Source: DATHTC01 sp963746805
Lineage (GTDB): Bacteria > Actinomycetota > Thermoleophilia > Gaiellales > Gaiellaceae
Assembly: GCA_963746805.1 (NCBI GenBank)
Contig: CAVVCQ010000004.1
Span: 1 to 63,112, forward strand
Direction of reading: 5' to 3'
Length of the DNA stretch: 63,112 bases
Both the position numbers and the translations under genes were made by a program. Shown here in pieces: positions 54,453-63,068 of this stretch (positions are counted from its first letter, which is position 1; each line of letters opens with the position of its first letter). Below the pieces are notes generated by a model. It searched no databases and was not told where the DNA came from. It was given only the letters and a program-made list of their open reading frames with translations.

Positions 54453-54519
54453 GCGCAAGGGGGAGAGCAGGGAGAACGAAGAACGGCTGCTGTTCGTCGT
54501 CGGGTTCAGTCTGGCGGCG

Positions 54520-54732
54520 TACACGCACAGTCGGCAGCTGGTGTCGCGGCTGTGGTCTACGACGCGCAGACGCTCGACGAGATGCCGTGGTCGCCCGTGC
54601 AATTCGGGGGGCTCCTGCCCTTCGACGTCGCGATGGCGCCCGATGGCAGCCGTCTCTTCGCCCTGGTCGGGAGCGAACCGGGCCAGCAGGCGCCGTCGGT
54701 TTCTCTACGCGGTCGATCCCGAATTCAGGTGA
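54520..54732 (+). pseudogene. Fragment resembling the end of a beta-propeller protein
   Basis: A rightward stretch reads VVYDAQTLDEMPWSPVQFGG, then DVAMAPDGSRLFALVGSEPG and, after a frame slip, FLYAVDPEF and a stop at 54732. The repeats look like YncE/PQQ-type propeller blades. No start or upstream portion can be found between it and the operator, so it is a remnant or chance resemblance. The rest of 54,453-54,519 shows nothing. Confidence 0.35.
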
Positions 54733-56099
54733 GGCCCTTCGAGACAGACGGTTTCAGCCATGGCGGCTGCCAGAACACCAGCGACAGACCGTTGTTGTCG
54801 AGGATGCCGAACTGACGTCCGCCGTAGAACGGTTCGTAGAGGTCCTCCTCGAATCGCACCTCCGGTTTGTCGCTGGAGCCGCCGGACGACACGGCCTGCG
54901 CGACGCGCAACTGGCGCTCCTTGAGCAGCTCATAGAGCTCCTGAATGCGGTCGGTGAAGAACCACAGGCTCACGTGGCGTGGCTCGCCGCTCGCGCCCGG
55001 GCTCAGCGTGAATTCGCCGTTCCCGAAACACAGCCTGGCAAACATCAGCTCGCCTCCGTCCTCGTATCGATCCTCCACGGTAAAGCCGATGGCTTCGTAC
55101 CAGCGGACCGTGGCGCGCATATCGACGACGGAAAACATCGGGGTGGATCTCCTCACCGAGCGCGCGATCGTGGCCAACCCGTTTGGCTCGCTCGCGGCGT
55201 CGTGCTCATCAGGCTCCTCGGCTCCACCTGCTTTGAGGATGCGCACGGCTTCCCGATCGCCGCGGAGCATCGCCACCGCCAGCGGTGTGCGGCCCTTGTC
55301 GTCGGTCGCGTCGACGTCGGCGCCCAGCTCGATCAGCAGCTCCAGCATGGCGTAATCCGGTTTCCCGGACAGCCACCCGAGGCCATCGGGAGGAGCGAAC
55401 GCGGCGTGCACGGGCGTCTGCCCGTTCTCGAAACGCGACCGGCGGCGCGAGAGTGATTCGGGATTCTCTTCGACCAGCTTCTCGACGAGATCCCGATCGC
55501 CCAGGGCCATGGCCGAGAAGATATGATGGCGCGCGCCGCGTTCGAGCAGCAGGTCGATGACCGCTTCGTTGCCTTGGCGCGCCGCCCAACCGATCACGTC
55601 GCCGTTGTGCAGATCGCCGGTGCCGTGCACGTCGGCGCCAGCATCGAGGAGCACCCGGACGCTTTCGAGATTCCCGTTCGCCGCGGCGACATGCAGCGCG
55701 CTCGCGTTGTCGCCGGTGTCGCGCAGGTTCGGATCGGCGCCATGCGCGATCAACAGGCGCAGCGCCTCCGCATGGCGCACGGCGAGGTGCAGCCCGGTGC
55801 TCCCCGCCGCGACTCGCTCGCGCGCGAAACCGGGATGGTTCTTCAACAGTTGGCGCAATGCGTCCAGCGTCTCCAGCCGCGCACGCGCGCAGGAACTCGG
55901 CGACATGCGGCGCGCGCCGCCGATCGATCTCGGCCTTCAGCGCTCGCCAGCTCGCAAAGCCGTACTCTCGTGCGATGGCAAGCTGTGCGTCGGCAAGCCG
56001 GGCCGCCGCATCGGTCGTGCGCAGCGCGGCCAGGCGCTCTTTCGCGAGCTTCTTCAGGTACTCGAGCGATGCACGTTCGGGGAGATTCAGCGGCGACAT
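54725..56099 (-). CDS. Ankyrin-repeat protein fused to a C-terminal glyoxalase (VOC) domain (one frameshift)
   Basis: From ATG 56099 (GGAAGG upstream; a GTG at 56105 is also possible) the N-terminal helices LERASLEYLKKLAKERL-type (SLEYLKKLAKERLAALR) and YGFASWRALKAEID are typical of Acidobacteria ankyrin proteins. A break at about 55,874 (GGACGCATT for GGACGCGCATT) leads to five ankyrin repeats (GADPNLRDTGDNASALHVAA and similar). Residues ~330-455 are a VOC domain: MFSVVDMRATVRWYEAIGF, ...YDLxEPFYGGRQFGILDNNG. Binding and enzyme halves in one chain are unusual. It converges with the propeller fragment. Confidence 0.82.
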
Positions 56100-56264
56100 C
56101 GACACCTTCCTTCCATACGCGCCCGGTGTCCGCAGCTCTCGGGCTGGAAGTCAGGGTCTCTGACCGTCAACGAGGTGTACGCGGGTGGGTTCGACCCTTG
56201 ACGCGGACCGTCGGCCGCCCGTGCCGGCCAGCGTCGATTCTAGTCGAACATTACAATTGGGCGC

Positions 56265-56831
56265 ATGGCCGGTCGGGAGTGCTACCACTGCAAGCAGTGG
56301 ATCGAAGAAGGAGAAGCGCACGACTGCTGGACGACGACCGAAGCGGCGCTGACGCAGGACCTGTCGGAGGATCTGCAGGAGGCGTTTGCCCGGCTGCGCG
56401 AGGCCGCGGCCGATCTCGGCGAGCAGCGGATCTACGCCTCGGGCTCGTGCATCATGTTCTCTCGCGACGTCTGCTATTTCTTCGTGCGGCCGAAGCGCAG
56501 CTTCCTCGAAGTCTGCATCTTCCTCGGTCGCCCGCTGAAGGCGCCGCAGGTGCGCCGGGCGGATCGCAAGTCGAAGAGCAAGGTCGCGAACATCCTGCAG
56601 ATCCGGCACCGCGACGAAGTCGAGTCGCCGATCACCGACTGGCTGCAGGAAGCCTACGCGCTGCCCGAGGTCCTGGCCGCACAGACCAAAAGCACGCGCG
56701 CCCCCTCCAAGCCTGCATCGCCGAAGCGGGTTACAGTCAAGCGCGAAGGCAGGTCGAAACCTGGAGCGAAGACGCAGAAAGCCAAGCCCGCGCGGAAGAC
56801 CGTCGCCCGCGGGAAGTCCAAGCGGCGGTAA
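56265..56831 (+). CDS. DUF5655-like protein with Cys motif and histone-H1-like tail
   Basis: A 188-residue protein from ATG 56265. The N terminus CYHCKQWIEEGEAHDCW has three Cys and a His that could bind zinc. The core (YASGSCIMFSRDVCYFFVRP, FLEVCIFLGRPLKAPQVRR, IRHRDEVESPITDWLQEAY) matches the DUF5655 transport-associated family of unknown function. Residues ~145-188 are Lys/Arg/Pro/Ala-rich like histone H1. The gene is divergent from the ankyrin gene; 56,100-56,264 holds their shared promoter region. Confidence 0.75.
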   Translation: MAGRECYHCKQWIEEGEAHDCWTTTEAALTQDLSEDLQEAFARLREAAADLGEQRIYASGSCIMFSRDVCYFFVRPKRSFLEVCIFLGRPLKAPQVRRADRKSKSKVANILQIRHRDEVESPITDWLQEAYALPEVLAAQTKSTRAPSKPASPKRVTVKREGRSKPGAKTQKAKPARKTVARGKSKRR

Positions 56832-56880
56832 CCGCGCTCCCTCTTGCCGGGCGGCCCGCCGCTCGTGGCGCCGATGGCGT

Positions 56881-57335
56881 TCACTCGCCGTCGTACGCCT
56901 GCTGTAACCGCTTCCCATCGAGCTTGTCCATCTGCAGCATCGCGTTCAGGACCCGCTTCGACTTCCCGGCGTCCTTGTCGCTCAGCATCCGGCCGAGCGT
57001 TGTCGGGACGATCTGCCACGACAGGCCGAACTTGTCCTTCAGCCAGCCGCAGCGGTTGGGCGCGCCGCCGTCCGCGGTGAGCTTCTCCCACAGCTCATCG
57101 ATTTCCTGCTGGGTCTCGCATCCCACGAAGAACGAGATCGCCTCGGTGAACGTGAACTGCGGCCCGGCGTTCAAGGCCATGAACGGCTGGCCTTCGAGCT
57201 CGAACTGCACGGACATCACCTTTCCCTGGGCGCGATTGACGGAGACACCTTCGAGCGCTTGAAGATCGAGGTGTAGAGGTTCATGGCCTCTTCGGCTTGC
57301 GTGTCGAACCACAGGAACGGCGTAATTGTCGGCAT
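56881..57335 (-). CDS. PhnB-like VOC-family protein (one frameshift)
   Basis: From ATG 57335: MPTITPFLWFDTQAEEAMNL, YTSIFKRSKV, then a slip near 57,250 (TCTCC for TCC) into VMSVQFELEGQPFMALNAGP, FTEAISFFVGCETQQEIDEL, GWLKDKFGLSWQIVP. This is the 3-demethylubiquinone-methyltransferase-like VOC group (PhnB type); despite the name most have no proven activity. The loop usually found between SKV and VMSV is short here. Confidence 0.83.
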
Positions 57336-57438
57336 CACTGGCTCCTTTTGAGGGTAAGTCGGAACCCAAACCCGATTCTCGACATGGCGGTGCGGGAATT
57401 TTGGAAGGCGGGCCTTGTCAGATTGATTGTCGGGATCC

Positions 57439-58206
57439 TTAATTGTCGGGATCCGCGCGAGAGGCCATCGCCGGTCGCGGCGGTTTCACCAACAGGATCA
57501 GCAGCGACGCGATCGCGCTCGCCACCATCCAGACCAGCGGAAACGACACGCCTCCGTCGTCCGAAAAGACGACGACCTTCACTGTGCCCTGGATGACGAA
57601 GTGCAGCAGCGCGGGCGCCCAGATGGTCGAGCCTCCGAGCTCGAAGAGATACGCGAAGGGGAACGAGAGCACGACCGACAGCAGCACGGCAGCGAGGGCG
57701 ATTGGCCACGGCATCGTCAGAAACAGGAACAGGTGAACGGCAACGAACGGCACCATCGACGCGACGGCGGCGTTCCAGAACGATCGTCCGCGGCGCAAGT
57801 GGCCGAAGAGGTAACCGCGAAACAGGATCTCCTCGGCGATGCCCGCCTGCGCAAAGAGTCCGCCGACCAGCGAGACCCAGCCTGGCAGGAGCGCGAGTCT
57901 CGCCTCGGCCGCCCGACCGAACAGAAGGACGATCAGGAACAGCAGGAGAGCGACGCCGCCTGCGACGAGCAGGCCCTTCATGCGAGGAACGCCAAGCCCG
58001 AGTGATCGAGCGGCGCTGAGCACCCGCTGCCCGAACAGCACTCGCTCGACAGCGATGGTCGCCGCCACGACGAGGGCAGCAATCAAGAATCCCCACTGCC
58101 CGAAATCGCTCCCAAGCGTGGCCGCTGTCCACTGAAAGAGACTGAAGACCAGGACCAGTCCCAGCAACAGCCGGAGCCATTCAGACCGGTTGGTGATGCT
58201 CGTCAT
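57439..58206 (-). CDS. CPBP-family intramembrane glutamic protease
   Basis: A 255-residue protein with about seven membrane helices. The active-site motifs are AEEILFRGYLFGHL (EExxxR), a His in FVAVHLFLF and a His in APALLHFVIQ, as in the CAAX-prenyl-protease/bacteriocin-processing family. Members mature or degrade membrane-associated peptides. It lies 340 bases from the RiPP-type genes on the opposite strand; a role in processing their product is possible but unproven. Confidence 0.9.
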   Translation of the reverse strand: MTSITNRSEWLRLLLGLVLVFSLFQWTAATLGSDFGQWGFLIAALVVAATIAVERVLFGQRVLSAARSLGLGVPRMKGLLVAGGVALLLFLIVLLFGRAAEARLALLPGWVSLVGGLFAQAGIAEEILFRGYLFGHLRRGRSFWNAAVASMVPFVAVHLFLFLTMPWPIALAAVLLSVVLSFPFAYLFELGGSTIWAPALLHFVIQGTVKVVVFSDDGGVSFPLVWMVASAIASLLILLVKPPRPAMASRADPDN

Positions 58207-58330
58207 ACTTCCAGCGCGATGGCATGGCCAATGTTATCCATCCGCAGAGCCTGGCTTGACAATCGAAAGGGTCGCCGTTAGGCTGGCCGCCTCCGCACGC
58301 CGGCCGCAGCTGGACGAGTCGCGTGTTCTG

Positions 58331-58394
58331 GACGTCTTGAAGGCCGAGGTCTTTTGCATCTGAGTCAAGTCTTGCGACCGGCCTTCAAGACGTC
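58331..58394. repeat. 16-bp perfect inverted repeat upstream of the RiPP genes
   Basis: GACGTCTTGAAGGCCG (58331-58346) and CGGCCTTCAAGACGTC (58379-58394) enclose 32 bases. Next to it lies a second hairpin, CCACGC...GCGTGG (about 58,420-58,440). It could be an MITE-like element, a bidirectional terminator or a large regulator site. The rest of 58,207-58,545 contains no convincing gene. Confidence 0.7.
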
Positions 58395-58472
58395 TGGCCC
58401 CGCCGGACCGGGGCCCCCGCCACGCGTTTTGTGCGTGGTGGGGCGGGGAGGCGGGGCAAAGCAATGCTGTCA

Positions 58473-58535
58473 CTAGCGAGGCAAAGCCACAGCCGGCATC
58501 TGTTTTCTTGCCGGTCGCAGGCGGAGCCTCGCTAG
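58473..58535. repeat. 10-bp inverted repeat immediately before the SagB-like gene
   Basis: CTAGCGAGGC (58473-58482) and GCCTCGCTAG (58526-58535) enclose a nested GCCGG(C) pair around ATCTGTTTTCTT. The end is ten bases from the GTG start, so a transcript would fold over the ribosome binding region. Confidence 0.6.
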
Positions 58536-58545
58536 ACCGGGCGCC

Positions 58546-59992
58546 GTGGACGAAGACGTCTTCCTCTCGTTACGCAACACCGTCTCGCTCGTGGAAACCG
58601 GTCCACAGGCGCTTGCGCTCGAGCACCCGGCTGCGCGCCTCAGGCTCCCGCAGCTGTCACCCGGCATGCGCGATGCGTGGCGAGTACTTGCGTCCACCGG
58701 TGCTACCGAGAGCGCCATCGCCACCAGCGTCGGCACCACAGACGACGCGATCGCCGCGGCGCTGATGCACGTGCAACTGCGCCGCTGCGACGAGCTCGGC
58801 TTCCTGCAGTATTCAGTCGCGGGGGATCGCCTGCGCGTCACCGTCGTCCCGATGATGGCGGGCTTCTACTTCTCCTCCGTGGCGGTGGAGCCTACGGCAC
58901 GATTGCGTCTGTCGCGTTTCGCGTACTGCCGGCGTCTGGACGACACGCTGATTCTGGAGTCCCCGCTGGCGACGTCTCGCGCCATCCTCCCGGGAGAGAC
59001 GGGCGGTGCGCTGATCGCGATGCTGGCGATGCCGCGGACCTGCGACGAGCTGTGTTCCGCCCTGGACGCGGCCGGGTGGATGAGTCCGCTCGACCGCGGG
59101 GCCGTTCGATCGTGCCTGTCACTGCTCGCGGCCGCCGGCTTTCTGGCCGCCGTGAGCAGCGACGGTCGATTGCCGGAGGATGACGATCCCGCACTCGTGC
59201 AGTGGGAATTTCACGACCTTGCGTTCCACGCGCGCAGCCGGCTCGGGCGACATGACTACCCGTCCGGCGGCACGTTCCCGTTCATCGACCAGATCGCGCC
59301 GCTCCCCGCTGTGCCGCCCACACGATCGGGAGACATCGTTCGGCTCTACACCCCGGACCTTCAGCATCCCGCGGTGCCCGAGGCTTCGTTCAGCGACATT
59401 CTCGAGTCCCGTGCGTCCGTGCGTGAGCACGGCAGCGCGCCCATGACGGCAGAGCGGCTCGCTGAGTTCCTGTTCCGCACGGCGCGCGTGCGCAGCATCC
59501 GCGCACCGGATCCATCACGATCCTGGCACTACGAAGCGAGCAGCCGGCCCTATCCCAGCGGCGGCGCCGCCTATGACCTCGAGGTCTACGTGACAGTCCG
59601 CGCGTGTGTCGGGCTGGATCCTGGTTTGTATCACTACAACCCGATCGACCATCAACTCGAGCGTCTTGCCGCGCGCCCGGAGCGCGTCGACCATCTCCTT
59701 CGCGACGCGCAGCATGCCGCGGCGCTGGCCACACCTCCGCAGATCCTCATCACGCTGGCCTCGCGGTTCCGGCGACTGTCCTGGAAGTACCCGCAGCATC
59801 GCGTACGCGACAACCCTCAAGAATGTCGGAGTCCTGTTCCAGACCATGTATCTGGTGGCGACGGCGATGCATCTCGCGCCGTGTGCCCTCGGTGGTGGCA
59901 ACTCCGCCGCCTTCGCGCAGGCCGCGGGCACCAACGAGTTCGACGAGTCGTCGGTGGGGGAGTTCCTCCTCGGCAGCCGCGAGCCGACCTGA
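58546..59992 (+). CDS. SagB/ThcOx-family flavin dehydrogenase with N-terminal RRE-like region (one frameshift)
   Basis: From GTG 58546, residues ~1-250 form an extra domain with a winged-helix-like start (LSPGMRDAWRVLASTG, TTDDAIAAALMHVQLRRCDELGFLQY). The nitroreductase-fold domain follows: SRASVREHGSAPMT (FMN phosphate-binding Ser/Arg), YPSGGAAYDLEVYV, GLDPGLYHYNP, then after a break at about 59,793 (CCCGCAGC for CCCGCGCAGC) SIAYATTLKNVGVLFQTMYL and APCALGGGNSAAF. SagB enzymes oxidise azolines to azoles in thiazole/oxazole-modified peptides. Its TGA overlaps the ATG of the YcaO gene. Confidence 0.88.
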
Positions 59993-61767
59993 TGTCGCAG
60001 GCCTGTGTGGACGAAGTGTTCGGCCGTGCGCTGACGAACCGCGGGTTTCGTGCGCGCTTGTTGGCCGACGCACGCGAGCCGCTCGATGGCTATGACCTGA
60101 CCGACGACGAACGGCGGCACGTGCTCGGGTGGACCGATGACACGTTCGACGATGTCACGAGCGATCTCGAGTCGCGCATCGACCGGGCACGCTTCGACGG
60201 TATCGGGTTTCAGACGACCGCGGATCACGACGAGTCACCCCAACCGCTTGCCAACATCGATCCAGCCGTGCTCAACCGCCTCGTGGCCAGCGTTCTGCCG
60301 GAGCTGGCTCAGCCTCCCCCGCGTCAGCGCGCCCGATCGCACGATCGCGATCCGGAGAGACACCGGAACACATGGCTGGACGAAGTGGCGGCACTCGGAG
60401 CGGCGCTGCACCAGCGGATGTCGCCCGCGTCGCCCATGACCGGCCGCATGGCAGGGGCGGGAGCGGCGAGCGACGATCCGTTGGACGCCGACAGGACCGA
60501 TCTGGTGGCACGCGAGGGCTGCCTGCGGGACGCCGGGATCATCAGGCAGATGGGCGAGTCCTCTGTGCAGTGCGGTGAGACCCGGTTGTACGCGTGCAGC
60601 GTGCTCTACGGCGGGCCGTACGCGGATGCGCGATACGTGCTGCCGCAGGTCTGCGGCGCCCGGGGTCTGACGCCGGATGAGGCTCGTAAGCTGGCACTCT
60701 CTGAAGCGGCCGAGCGCTTTTCCGCGGCAGTCTACGACGAGCGTGGGTTCGTACTGGACTGTTACGCGCACCTGGCCGCTGATGCGGTGTCGCCCGCAGC
60801 ATTCGCGCTGTTCTCGGCCGCTCAGTACGCCGAGGCGGGCTTTCCTTATGCGCCGTTTACCGACGGCACGCGCATCAACTGGACGTGGGGTTACTCTCTG
60901 CTGGCGCGGCGTCGTGTGCTGGTGCCAGCCGCGTTCGTCCATCGCCCCTACTGGCGTGCAGGCCGCGAGGCGCGGCTGGCGGATTTGCCGACCACGGGAC
61001 TGGCATGCGGGCGATCGCTGGTGGAAGCGACCCTCCATGGACTGTACGAGACCATCGAGCGTGAGGCGATCGTCATCACTTGGGCGAACCGGCTCCCGGT
61101 TCCGAGAATCGAAGCGGAGGGCTCACGCTGGATGACGTCCACGGCGGCATCTGCGCCGGGGCTCTCGATTCATGACATCACGACCGATCTCGGGCTACCG
61201 GTACGGCTGGCGATGGCGATCGACCGCGCGGCCGGCACCGTCGGCCTCGGCGCCGCCGCCCGGCTGGATGCGCGCGCCGCGACCGACAAAGCCGTCGCCG
61301 AAGCGCTGATGCTCGAGTCGATCGTTCGCACGGGCCGATCGCAACGGCCTCAGCAAGTGCGAAGAGCCGCGGAAGAGGTCCGGACGATGGAGGACCACAT
61401 GTGGTTCTACAGCGATTCGGATCGGATCAGCGAACTCGACTTTCTGCGTCACGCTCAGGCGCGATCGGCATCGGATGTCTCCACACACGTCGCGTGTGCG
61501 CCTCTCGACGAGTTGGCGGTCGTGCTTCGATCGCTGCAGCGACGATCGCTCGACGCGATTGTCGTGGACCTGACCCTGCCGGAGATCGCCTCAGCCGGTC
61601 TGCGCGTGGTCAGGGCGATCGTCCCGGGCTTGATCCCGCTGACTTTCGGACAGCGCTTCGTCGCGAAGGGCGGTGCGCGGTTGTATCACGTGCCGGTGAG
61701 CGTCGGCTATCGCGCCACGGCGTTTCGCGAAGACGAGCTCAACCCCGCGCCGCACCCGTTTGCCTGA
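59992..61767 (+). CDS. YcaO cyclodehydratase with NHLP-clan leader-like N-terminal domain
   Basis: A 591-residue protein from ATG 59992, coupled to the SagB-like gene. Residues 1-~75 (VDEVFGRALTNRGFRARLLA, EPLDGYDLTDDERRHVLG) look like the Os1348/Franean1_4349 type of NHLP-clan RiPP precursor. A variable linker reaches residue ~170. The YcaO domain has the ATP-binding SEAAER (~residue 236), CGRSLVEATLHGLYETIERE (~355), and the C-terminal PAPHP, a PxPxP motif that marks azoline-forming YcaO enzymes. It should cyclise Cys/Ser/Thr of a peptide in an ATP-dependent way. A leader domain on the enzyme itself is unusual. Confidence 0.88.
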   Translation: MSQACVDEVFGRALTNRGFRARLLADAREPLDGYDLTDDERRHVLGWTDDTFDDVTSDLESRIDRARFDGIGFQTTADHDESPQPLANIDPAVLNRLVASVLPELAQPPPRQRARSHDRDPERHRNTWLDEVAALGAALHQRMSPASPMTGRMAGAGAASDDPLDADRTDLVAREGCLRDAGIIRQMGESSVQCGETRLYACSVLYGGPYADARYVLPQVCGARGLTPDEARKLALSEAAERFSAAVYDERGFVLDCYAHLAADAVSPAAFALFSAAQYAEAGFPYAPFTDGTRINWTWGYSLLARRRVLVPAAFVHRPYWRAGREARLADLPTTGLACGRSLVEATLHGLYETIEREAIVITWANRLPVPRIEAEGSRWMTSTAASAPGLSIHDITTDLGLPVRLAMAIDRAAGTVGLGAAARLDARAATDKAVAEALMLESIVRTGRSQRPQQVRRAAEEVRTMEDHMWFYSDSDRISELDFLRHAQARSASDVSTHVACAPLDELAVVLRSLQRRSLDAIVVDLTLPEIASAGLRVVRAIVPGLIPLTFGQRFVAKGGARLYHVPVSVGYRATAFREDELNPAPHPFA

Positions 61768-61773
61768 AAAGGG

Positions 61774-61808
61774 CTGGTAGGGCAGGTGGGTCTGGTAGGT
61801 CGGGTGGG
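61774..61808. repeat. G-rich tandem repeat between convergent genes
   Basis: Two 17-base copies, CTGGTAGGGCAGGTGGG and CTGGTAGGTCGGGTGGG, at an 18-base period, with five GGG/GG runs. The 74-base gap between the YcaO and JmjC stops holds nothing else. G-quadruplex formation is possible. Confidence 0.5.
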
Positions 61809-61841
61809 AAATTACGCAGATGCACTCGTTGAGCCACGCGT

Positions 61842-63068
61842 TCATTTGACGATCGTCAGGAACCCTTCCCTCAGCAGCCGCTGCGCGAAGAGCAGGCGCT
61901 CCAACGGCTCGAGGTCCGGAATCGAGCCGACTTCGACGGCGTGTCCCGTCGCGACGTAACGGAGCACCGGCTCCATGTGCGGCGGAAAGGTGATTGTCTT
62001 GCGGTGGAAGGTGAGCGTCGCGCCATTTTCCGCGACGCTCAAGCGATAGATCACGCCCGGTCTCCTGGCCACGATCGTCTGCAAACGCAAGTGGCCGAGC
62101 TCGTCGACCTGGGTGAGCTGTCCGTCCAACAACGGACGTCTCGTGGCGACGAACCGTTCCGCCATGAGCTCCAGCACGTCGTGCACACTGGCCTTCTCGG
62201 ACAACGCCGCGAGTAAGCCCACGAAGTGTTCGGTCAGCGCAGATGCGGCGTCGGCCGTTCGCTCGAGCGCGAGCGGCGCCGACTCGCGGAAGCGGTCGTC
62301 CTGCCGCGCGACGGTCTGAACCGCTTCGATCAGGACATCGGCCCAGGTGTGAGGCGTGACACCGATGGTGATGTGCAGCGACGAGGTGTCGGACGTGAGC
62401 GCCTCGTGCCCTGTGCCTCTGGGCAGATAGATCAGATCGCCAGGATGGACGTCGCACTCGTGCGAGCAGGCGCCGAAGCGCGTGTCCGCCGGATTGTACG
62501 GTTGACTCTCCATCGGCAGACGCAGCGGGGCGTCGTATGAGTCGCCAGTGTTTGGAACCGGCAATCTGCAGGATGAAGACGTCGTGGGCGTCGTAGTGTG
62601 CGGTGAAGCCTTGTGAAGAAGGAGGCGTCAGGTAGACGTTCGCGTCCACCGGATGACACACGCGCGCCTCCAGGTTCCTGCACAAGTGGGCCAGCGGGCC
62701 CCAGCTTCGCTCGAAGCGCTGCAGCAGGATGGTGGCGCCGCGCTGATACTCGAGCAACACGCGCTCGGTATCGCAGACGCCGGTGAAGACGTACGTCGCG
62801 AACGCAGATCGTGTGTGTAGGCCTCAGGCGGCAGATCCGGCCCATTGCGAATGAGGCGGATCGCCGGATAGCGCACGTCGGTCGACGAAAGGATCCGATC
62901 GATATCAGCGAGCGAACACAGTCCTGAATAGTAGTCGGGTGTCTCCCTGGACAGGACGAGAGGGCGTTTCTCCCGGTTCTCGCCGAAAAACGTGGCCGGA
63001 TCCATCGGCGCGATCATCGTGTCGAGGTCGAAGGCCCGGGACTGGTCGGTCGCCATTGAATTGGTCAT
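61842..63068 (-). CDS. JmjC/cupin-type 2-oxoglutarate Fe(II) oxygenase (two frameshifts)
   Basis: From ATG 63068 (MATDQ at 63056 is an alternative), DPATFFGENREKRPLVLSR is the entry of the ribosomal-oxygenase-like cupin family. After a slip near 62,810 come VCHPVDANVYLTPPSSQGF, the Fe ligands HYD in GFTAHYDAHDVFILQIAG, KHWRL, and after a slip near 62,545 YDAPLRLPMESQPY, GDLIYLPRGTGHEAL (distal His) and a winged-helix C terminus (FHRKTITFPPHMEPVL). YcfD/NO66-type enzymes hydroxylate ribosomal proteins; relatives in RiPP clusters hydroxylate peptides. It converges on the YcaO gene. Confidence 0.85.

Noticed and set aside
58546..61767. A single 1,073-residue SagB-YcaO fusion
   Set aside because: The fused frame skips the conserved SagB C terminus. 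With one CG restored at ~59,793 SagB ends normally at 59,992 and YcaO starts at the overlapping ATG.
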